This document shows, piece by piece, positions 57,885-64,000 of a stretch of DNA of 64,000 nucleotides. This DNA is from Variovorax sp. J22G73 (GTDB lineage: Bacteria > Pseudomonadota > Gammaproteobacteria > Burkholderiales > Burkholderiaceae_C): positions 186,001-250,000 of the forward strand of contig NZ_JASZYK010000009.1 in the NCBI RefSeq assembly GCF_030317035.1. The letters are read 5' to 3'. Numbering within the stretch: the stretch's first letter is position 1; the number at the start of each line of letters is the position of its first letter. The notes beneath the pieces were generated by a model. That model was not told where the DNA came from, made no database searches, and saw nothing but the letters and a program-made list of their open reading frames with translations. The position numbers were made by a program, and so were the translations under genes.

Positions 57885-60800
57885 ATGCTTCAAGTCGCCA
57901 ACAGAAAACTAGCGTCGCTCAGCGACGTGCTCTTTACCGGACTGGGCCGCGTGCTCGGCTTTCTGCATCCGGTGGCCCGCGGGCTCATCGGGTCATGGCG
58001 ACCGCCGGGGTGGCTGCGCATCGCGGGTGCGTTCGTGCTGCTCGGGCTGCAGTGGCTCCAGCAACGCCTGGCCTGGCTCGTGTTGCTGCTGTTGCTGGTG
58101 CTCGCCGGCTGGATGGCCAGCCCCCACGTGCTGAAGTGGTGGCACGGGCTGACGCCTGACCGCGTCGAGCCCGTGGTCGCCACCGCGAAGACCGAGCCGC
58201 CGCAGCGCACGCAGATCGAATTCGACAAGGGCCCCAACCCCTTCGTCGTCAACTTCTCCGCCTCCGTGGCGCCCATTGCGCGCATCGGCCAGGAAGCGAC
58301 CGGCGTCGCCATCGAGCCCGCCATTGCCGGCCGCTGGACCTGGGCCAAGCAGAACCGCCTCGAGTTCCTGCCCGCGCAGGACTGGCCCGTCGGCCAGCCC
58401 TACAAGGTGCAGCTGGCCGGCAATGTGCTCGCGCCGCACATCGAATTGGCGCAGCGCAAATACGAGTTCACGTCGCCCGAGTTCAACGCGCAGATCGCCG
58501 CCGCCGAGTTCTACCAAGACCCGGTGCAGGCCAACGTGCGGCGCGCCCTTTTCCAGGTGCGCTTCTCGCACCCCGTGAACACCGCCGAGTTCGAGAAGCG
58601 CCTGGTGCTCACCTACGACCAGGCGTGCGGCACCTCGTTCTTCAGCGTGGGCAAGTGCGCGAGCGAGAAGTTCACCGTCAGCTACGACAAGCTGCGCCTG
58701 AACGCCACCGTGCAGTCCGAGCCGCTGCCCGTTCCCGAGAAAACGCGCCCCGTGGTGCTGAGCCTCACGGCCGGCACCGTCGCGCAGAAGGGCGGCCCCG
58801 CCCAGCGCGGCGACGCTTCGCGCGCCGTCGACATTCCCGGCCTCTACAGCCTGAGCATCGCCAGCATCGACCCCACCATCGTCACCGGCGAAAACGGCGA
58901 GCCCGAACACGTGATGCACGTCACCGCCTCCATGCCCGTGCACGAGCGCGAAATGGCGCGCGTGGTGCAGGCCTGGCTGCTGCCCGCCACCGAAGAAGCC
59001 AAGGGCAACAAGGACGACAGCGACGAAAAGTTCGACTGGTCGGCCGACCCCGCCAAGGTGACCGACGCCGTGCTGCGCCGCGCGAAGAAGATCAACCTGC
59101 AGCCCATTGCCAGCGAGCGCGAAGTGACCGACCTGGTCAGCTTTCGCATGCCCCAGGCCGAGGGCGGACGCTACCTGCTGGTGCGCATCGCCAAGGGCCT
59201 GAAGACGCCCGGCGGCTACCAGCTGGGGGCGGCGCGCCAGGACGTGCGTCTGCTCAAGACCTTCGCGCCCGAGCTCAGCATCATGAGCCAGGGCTCGCTG
59301 CTCGCGCTCTCGGGCGAGCGCAAGCTGCCGATCCTGGTGCGCGACCTGCCGGGCATTCGCCTCGAAATCGGCCGCCTGCTGCCGCAGCAGCTGCAGCACC
59401 TGGTCACGCAGACCAACGGCGACTTCTCGCACCCGCAGTTCTACGGCGGCCTCACGTCGGACAACCTGGTCGACCGCTTCCAGAAGGACATTCCGCTGAG
59501 CATTCCCGCCGGCAAGGCGCACTACGAGACCGTCGATTTCGCGGAGTACCTGCGCAACGACGTGGCCGACCGGCGCGGCGTGTTCCTGCTGAAGGTGCAG
59601 GGCTACGACCCCGCCGCCAGGAAGAAGAAGCCCGAAGCCGACGGCGAAGCCCAGGCCGAAGACGCGCAGCAGGAAGAACAGTCTTCCGAGTCTTCCGAGA
59701 GCGAAGACGGCAGCGACAGCAACAGCGAAGCCGGCAACCCCGAGCAGCAGCTCGACCAGCGCCTGGTGCTCGTCACCGACCTGGGCATCGTCGCCAAGAA
59801 GTCGCTCGACGGCACGCGCGACGTGTTCGTGCAGAGCATTGCCAGCGGCCAGCCGGTGGCCGGTGCGCTGGTGGAGGTGTGGGGCCGCAACGGCATGATC
59901 GTCGCGTCGCAGAGCACCGACGCCACCGGCGCCGCCAGGCTGCCCAACCTGGCCGGCTACCAGCGCGAGAAGACGCCCGTGGTGCTGGTGGTGCGCAAGG
60001 AAGGCGACCTGAGCTTCCTGCCCTTCAACCGCAGCGACCGCACGCTGGACATCTCGCGCTTCGACGTGGGCGGCCTGCGCGCGGCGGGCGTGCCCAACCA
60101 GATGACGGCCTACGTGTTCAGCGACCGCGGCATCTACCGCCCCGGCGACACCATGCACATCGCGATGATGGTCAAGGCCGGCAACTGGGGCACGTCGCTG
60201 CGCGACCTGCCGCTGGAAGCCGAGATCATCGATGCGCGCGGCCTCGGCGTGCGCCGCGAAAAGCTCAAGCTCGGCCCCGGCGGCGCCGCGGAAATCGCGC
60301 ACACCACGCAAGACAGCTCGCCCACCGGCAACTACACCGTCAACCTCTACCTGCCGCGCGAGTCCTCGCCCGGCACGCCCGAGGTGGAAGGGCTGCTCAT
60401 CGGCAGCACCACCGTGAAGGTGCAGGAGTTCCTGCCCGACCGCACCAAGGTGACCGCCAGGCTCAGCAGCGAGGCCGCCGAAGGCTGGGTCAAGCCGAAG
60501 GACCTGAAGGCCTTCGTCGATGTGCAGAACCTCTTCGGAACGCCCGCGCCCGACCGCAAGGTGGAAGGCACGCTCACGGTGAGCCCGGGCTTCCCGGTGT
60601 TCCGCGCGTTCACCGACTACGCCTTCTTCGACCCGCAGCGCGCCGCCGACAAGCAGGTCGACGACCTGGGCAGCGTGCAGACCAGCGCCGAGGGCAAGGC
60701 CGAGTTCGACCTGCGCCTGTCGCGCTTCGACGCCGCCACCTACCAGGTGCACGTGCTGGCCAAGGCCTTCGAGCCCGAGGGCGGGCGCAGCGTGTCGGCC

Positions 60801-63800
60801 GAGGCGCAGACACTGGTGAGCGACATGCCCTACCTGGTGGGCGTGAAGACCGACGGCGACACCAGCTACGTGAGCAAGGGCGCCGCGCGCAACGCCACCG
60901 TGATCGCCATCGACCCGCAGGCGAAGAAGACGGCCGTGGCCGAGCTGAAGCTCGAGCGCGTGGAACGCAAGGTGCTGTCGGTGCTCGTGAAGCAGGACAA
61001 CGGGCTGTACCGCTACGAGTCGCGCAAGAAGGAAGTGGTGCTCGACGAGAAGCCCTTCGCCATTGCCGCGGCCGGCAACACGGTGGCGCTGGACACCGGC
61101 GCGCCCGGCAACTTCGCGTACGTGGTGCGCAACGCGCAGGGCCAGGAGCTCAACCGCGTGGAGTACAGCGTGGCGGGCAACGCCAACGTGTCGCGCTCGC
61201 TCGACCGCAACGCCGAGCTGCAGCTCACGCTCGACCGCAAGGACTACGAGCCGGGCCAGGAGATCGCGGTGAGCATCCGTGCCCCTTACGTGGGCGCGGG
61301 CCTCATCACCATCGAGCGCGACAAGGTCTACGCGCACGCATGGTTCAAGACCGACAAGACCGCCTCGGTGCAGAAGATCGTCTTGCCCAAGGACTTCGAG
61401 GGCACCGGCTACATCAACGTGCACTTCGTGCGCGACCCGTCGTCCGACGAGGTGTACATGAGCCCGCTGTCGTACGGCATCGTGCCCTTCGCCACCGCGT
61501 TGACCAGGCGCACCGCCAACCTGCAGCTCACGAGCAGCGAGCTGGTGAAGCCGGGGCAGACCGTGAAGATGAAGCTCACCAGCGACAAGCCCACGCGCGC
61601 CGTGGTGTTCGCGGTGGACGAGGGCATCCTGCAGGTGGCGCGCTACAAGACGCCCGACCCGCTGAAGCACTTCTTCCAGAAGCGCGCGCTCGAGGTGGGC
61701 ACGCTGCAGACGCTCGACCTGATCCTGCCGGAGTTCAAGAAGCTCATGCAGGGCGCGGCACCCGGCGGCGACGGCGAGGGCGAACTCGGCAAGCACCTGA
61801 ACCCGTTCAAGCGCAAGCGCGACAAGCCGGTGGCCTACTGGTCGGGCCTGGTGGACGTGAACGGCAGCCGCGAGTTCAGCTACACCGTGCCCGAGAGCTT
61901 CAACGGCAGCCTGCGCGTGATGGCCGTGGCCATCAACGACGAGACCACCGCCGCCAAGAGCACGCGCACCGTGGTGCGCGGCGACATGGTGATCCTGCCG
62001 AACGCACCGCTGGCCATGGCGCCGGGCGACACGGTGGAGGTGGGCGTGGGGCTGGCGAACAACATCGCGGGCTCGGGCAAGGAAGCGCCCATCGCGCTGA
62101 CGCTCACCGCCTCGGGCGGGCTCGAGGTGGTGGGCGACGCCACGCAGACGCTGAAGGTCAACGAGCGCGGCGAGGCCAGCACCAGGTTCAACGTGCGCGC
62201 CAAGCCGGGCGCGCAGGCGGTGCTGGGTTCCTCGGCGCTGGTGTTCACATCGACGCACAAGACCTTCAGCGCGCGCCTGTCGACCGAGGTCAGCGTGCGG
62301 CCCGCGTCGCCCTTCGTCACGCTGGTGCAGGCGGGCAGCTTCCAGCGCGCCGGCGAGCTGAGCAGCAAGGCCGACCTGTACCCGAACTTCCGCCAGAGCG
62401 ACGTGGCCGTGTCGGCCGCGCCCTGGGCCTTCGCGACCGGGCTCATGCAGTACCTGGAGGCCTACCCGCACGGCTGCACCGAGCAGATCACGAGCCAGAC
62501 CTTTCCGGCGGTGCTGCTGTCGGGCCGGCCCGAGCTGGTGAAGGAAATGGCGCGCGGCCGCACGGCCGAGCAGGGCCCGATGCCCGAGGCGCGCAAGACC
62601 TTCGAGCGCTACCTGGTGCAGCTGCGCGCGCGGCAGACGGCCGACGGCGGCTTCTCGCTGTGGCCCGGCGCGGGCACCGACGCCTTCGCCACGCTGTACG
62701 CGGTGCACCTGCTGGTCGAGGCCAAGGACCACAAGCTGCCCGTGCCGCAAGACCTGCTGCAGAAGGCCAACACCTACCTGCAGGGCTGGCTCGGCAGCGG
62801 CGACACCACGCTCGACGGCTGGCGCCAGCGCACGCAGGCGGCCTACCTGCTGACGCGCCAGGGCATCATCGCGCCGGCCGCGCTGGCCAACCTGCGCGAA
62901 GCCTGGCGCGGCAAGAAGACGCAGGGCTGGAACGACGACCTGGGCGCCGTGTACCTCGCCGCGAGCTACCAGCTCGTGAAGCAGGAGCAGGTGGCCGGCG
63001 AGTTGCTCGACCCGGTGTGGAACGACCTGCTCGCGCGCACCGAGAAAAAGCAGCGCCACAACATGTGGGGCGCGTACTACGACCCGCTGGTGCACGACAG
63101 CATGACGCTGCACCTGGTGGGCCGGCACTTTCCGGTGCGGCTGAAGACGCTGAAGCCCGCCGTGTGGGAAGGCATGGCCGCGATGGTGCGCGACGGTTGG
63201 TACAACAGCCTGTCGTCGGCCTCGATGCTGCTGGCGGTGGACTCGTACTTCGAGGCCGTGGGGCAGAACGCCGACGGCAAGCTCACCGCGAGCGCCATCG
63301 ATGCGCAGGGCCAGGCCGCGGCGCTGGCGCTGGGTGCGGTGAACCCCATCACGCGCGCCGCGGTGCCCGCCGGCACGGCGAAGCTGAAGCTGTCGAATGA
63401 CAGCGACTTCAACCTCTACTACAGCTGGGCCGAGCAGGGCTTCGAGCGCAACGTGCCCGCCACGCCGGTGAACCAGGGCATGGAGATCTTCCACGAGGTG
63501 CTCGACGCCAAGGGCAACCCGGTCACCAAGGTGAAGCTGGGCGACGAGGTCACGGTGCGGGTGCGCGTGCGCAGCCTGGAGCGCGCGCAGGTCAACGACG
63601 TGGCGCTGGTCGACGTGCTGCCCGGCGGCCTGGAGCCGGTGCTGCAGGCCGTGGGCGACGACGACGACACCCATGCCGATGCGCCGATCTGGAAGAAGCG
63701 CCTGGGCGGCGGCGGCTCGTGGCAGGTGCAGTACGCCGACATCCGCGAGGACCGCGTGGTGTTCTACGGCGGCGTCGGCAAGGAGCTGCTGGAGGTGACG

Positions 63801-63923
63801 TACAAGGCGCGCGCCACCAACGTGGGCGACTACGTGGTGCCGGCGGCGTACGGCGAGGCGATGTACGACCGCCGCGTGTTCTCGCGCTCGGCGGGTGGGC
63901 GCTTCCAGGTGGTGGCGAATTGA
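57885..63923 (+). CDS. Thioester-containing alpha-2-macroglobulin family protein
   Basis: A 2,012-residue bacterial alpha-2-macroglobulin, a protease-trapping protein. GCGGAGG precedes the ATG at 57885. An N-terminal hydrophobic region (residues about 45-80, including LAWLVLLLLLVLAGWMAS) anchors it to the inner membrane instead of a lipobox. MG-type domains follow, with an acidic low-complexity insert near residues 580-625 (QSSESSESEDGSDSNSEAG). The thioester motif is Cys1531-Thr-Glu-Gln1534 (PHGCTEQITSQTF), before an alpha-helical toroid. In E. coli the related YfhM gene lies by pbpC; that region is beyond the window. Confidence 0.95.
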   Translation: MLQVANRKLASLSDVLFTGLGRVLGFLHPVARGLIGSWRPPGWLRIAGAFVLLGLQWLQQRLAWLVLLLLLVLAGWMASPHVLKWWHGLTPDRVEPVVATAKTEPPQRTQIEFDKGPNPFVVNFSASVAPIARIGQEATGVAIEPAIAGRWTWAKQNRLEFLPAQDWPVGQPYKVQLAGNVLAPHIELAQRKYEFTSPEFNAQIAAAEFYQDPVQANVRRALFQVRFSHPVNTAEFEKRLVLTYDQACGTSFFSVGKCASEKFTVSYDKLRLNATVQSEPLPVPEKTRPVVLSLTAGTVAQKGGPAQRGDASRAVDIPGLYSLSIASIDPTIVTGENGEPEHVMHVTASMPVHEREMARVVQAWLLPATEEAKGNKDDSDEKFDWSADPAKVTDAVLRRAKKINLQPIASEREVTDLVSFRMPQAEGGRYLLVRIAKGLKTPGGYQLGAARQDVRLLKTFAPELSIMSQGSLLALSGERKLPILVRDLPGIRLEIGRLLPQQLQHLVTQTNGDFSHPQFYGGLTSDNLVDRFQKDIPLSIPAGKAHYETVDFAEYLRNDVADRRGVFLLKVQGYDPAARKKKPEADGEAQAEDAQQEEQSSESSESEDGSDSNSEAGNPEQQLDQRLVLVTDLGIVAKKSLDGTRDVFVQSIASGQPVAGALVEVWGRNGMIVASQSTDATGAARLPNLAGYQREKTPVVLVVRKEGDLSFLPFNRSDRTLDISRFDVGGLRAAGVPNQMTAYVFSDRGIYRPGDTMHIAMMVKAGNWGTSLRDLPLEAEIIDARGLGVRREKLKLGPGGAAEIAHTTQDSSPTGNYTVNLYLPRESSPGTPEVEGLLIGSTTVKVQEFLPDRTKVTARLSSEAAEGWVKPKDLKAFVDVQNLFGTPAPDRKVEGTLTVSPGFPVFRAFTDYAFFDPQRAADKQVDDLGSVQTSAEGKAEFDLRLSRFDAATYQVHVLAKAFEPEGGRSVSAEAQTLVSDMPYLVGVKTDGDTSYVSKGAARNATVIAIDPQAKKTAVAELKLERVERKVLSVLVKQDNGLYRYESRKKEVVLDEKPFAIAAAGNTVALDTGAPGNFAYVVRNAQGQELNRVEYSVAGNANVSRSLDRNAELQLTLDRKDYEPGQEIAVSIRAPYVGAGLITIERDKVYAHAWFKTDKTASVQKIVLPKDFEGTGYINVHFVRDPSSDEVYMSPLSYGIVPFATALTRRTANLQLTSSELVKPGQTVKMKLTSDKPTRAVVFAVDEGILQVARYKTPDPLKHFFQKRALEVGTLQTLDLILPEFKKLMQGAAPGGDGEGELGKHLNPFKRKRDKPVAYWSGLVDVNGSREFSYTVPESFNGSLRVMAVAINDETTAAKSTRTVVRGDMVILPNAPLAMAPGDTVEVGVGLANNIAGSGKEAPIALTLTASGGLEVVGDATQTLKVNERGEASTRFNVRAKPGAQAVLGSSALVFTSTHKTFSARLSTEVSVRPASPFVTLVQAGSFQRAGELSSKADLYPNFRQSDVAVSAAPWAFATGLMQYLEAYPHGCTEQITSQTFPAVLLSGRPELVKEMARGRTAEQGPMPEARKTFERYLVQLRARQTADGGFSLWPGAGTDAFATLYAVHLLVEAKDHKLPVPQDLLQKANTYLQGWLGSGDTTLDGWRQRTQAAYLLTRQGIIAPAALANLREAWRGKKTQGWNDDLGAVYLAASYQLVKQEQVAGELLDPVWNDLLARTEKKQRHNMWGAYYDPLVHDSMTLHLVGRHFPVRLKTLKPAVWEGMAAMVRDGWYNSLSSASMLLAVDSYFEAVGQNADGKLTASAIDAQGQAAALALGAVNPITRAAVPAGTAKLKLSNDSDFNLYYSWAEQGFERNVPATPVNQGMEIFHEVLDAKGNPVTKVKLGDEVTVRVRVRSLERAQVNDVALVDVLPGGLEPVLQAVGDDDDTHADAPIWKKRLGGGGSWQVQYADIREDRVVFYGGVGKELLEVTYKARATNVGDYVVPAAYGEAMYDRRVFSRSAGGRFQVVAN

Positions 63924-63946
63924 CCGCGACAACGGCGCGCGTCGTC

Positions 63947-63985
63947 CCCTCTCCCGCATGCGGGAGAGGGCTAGGGTGAGGGTGC
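63947..63985. repeat. Palindromic CCCTCTCCC repeat
   Basis: Bases 63947-63970 form a perfect 24-base palindrome (CCCTCTCCCGCA/TGCGGGAGAGGG), followed by CTAGGGTGAGGGTG. This is a form of a GC-rich repeat common between genes in many proteobacteria. It lies 24 bp after the macroglobulin stop and has no T-tract. Confidence 0.7.
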
Positions 63986-64000
63986 GGCCTTCGTATGAAC

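Noticed and set aside
57993-63959. A 1,988-codon open frame antisense to the macroglobulin gene
   Set aside because: It is the mirror of a real gene in very GC-rich DNA; its translation is rich in His, Arg, Gly and Ala without domains, while the plus-strand protein has clear family motifs.

Overview
The window reads as a chromosomal segment of a Comamonadaceae (Burkholderiales, Betaproteobacteria) bacterium, most like Variovorax. This rests on the very high GC content, the protein sequences, the gene order gyrB-dnaN-dnaA / rpmH-rnpA-yidD-yidC-mnmE, and intergenic repeats of a kind I associate with that family. No database search was possible, so the genus is an inference. There is no prophage, insertion sequence, CRISPR array, rRNA or tRNA that I can see; this is mostly core chromosome around the likely replication origin.

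Bases 1-7,110 hold envelope genes (cardiolipin synthase end, YbhN-type membrane protein, PagL lipid A deacylase), a phasin-like protein, a metallophosphoesterase, a tandem pair of secreted paralogs and two small unknown proteins, closed by three near-identical hairpins. Bases 7,163-16,990 are the origin region: gyrB, dnaN and dnaA run leftward; rpmH, rnpA, yidD, yidC and mnmE run rightward; the 318 bp between dnaA and rpmH hold two DnaA boxes and a clear rpmH promoter. Bases 17,081-24,414 carry a cyclic-nucleotide-binding protein, a zinc-ribbon membrane protein, a CPA2 antiporter, the LPS genes kdsD-kdsC-lptC, an SDR and a glycine-rich RRM protein.

Bases 24,683-27,338 contain two riboswitch-controlled units: a yybP-ykoY-type manganese element before a GDT1-family exporter, and a SAM-II-like element plus terminator before metX-metW. 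From 27,358 to 38,793 come a YigZ-family protein, an ion channel, bactofilin, DUF72, two M20 peptidases, a lipase-like hydrolase, a DUF4132 protein, a YidB-like protein and rsmE. Bases 38,863-45,080 are amgK, divergent from lptD-surA-rsmA (cell-wall recycling and outer-membrane assembly). Bases 45,382-46,271 encode a secreted RNase Sa/barnase-type ribonuclease with its barstar inhibitor, followed by maeB.

The right part (49,009-57,748) is the least understood: a long same-strand run of SPFH protein, DUF4178 zinc-ribbon membrane protein, DUF350 protein, membrane-bound spermidine-synthase-like enzyme, lipoprotein-like FAD oxidoreductase, saccharopine-dehydrogenase-like protein, SRPBCC protein, DoxX-like and DUF2269 membrane proteins. 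Many of its genes overlap by four bases, and two direct copies of a ~90 bp repeat bracket the DUF4178-DUF350-aminopropyltransferase block. It is the best candidate here for an undescribed system, perhaps linking polyamine chemistry to the membrane. A very large thioester-containing alpha-2-macroglobulin ends the window.
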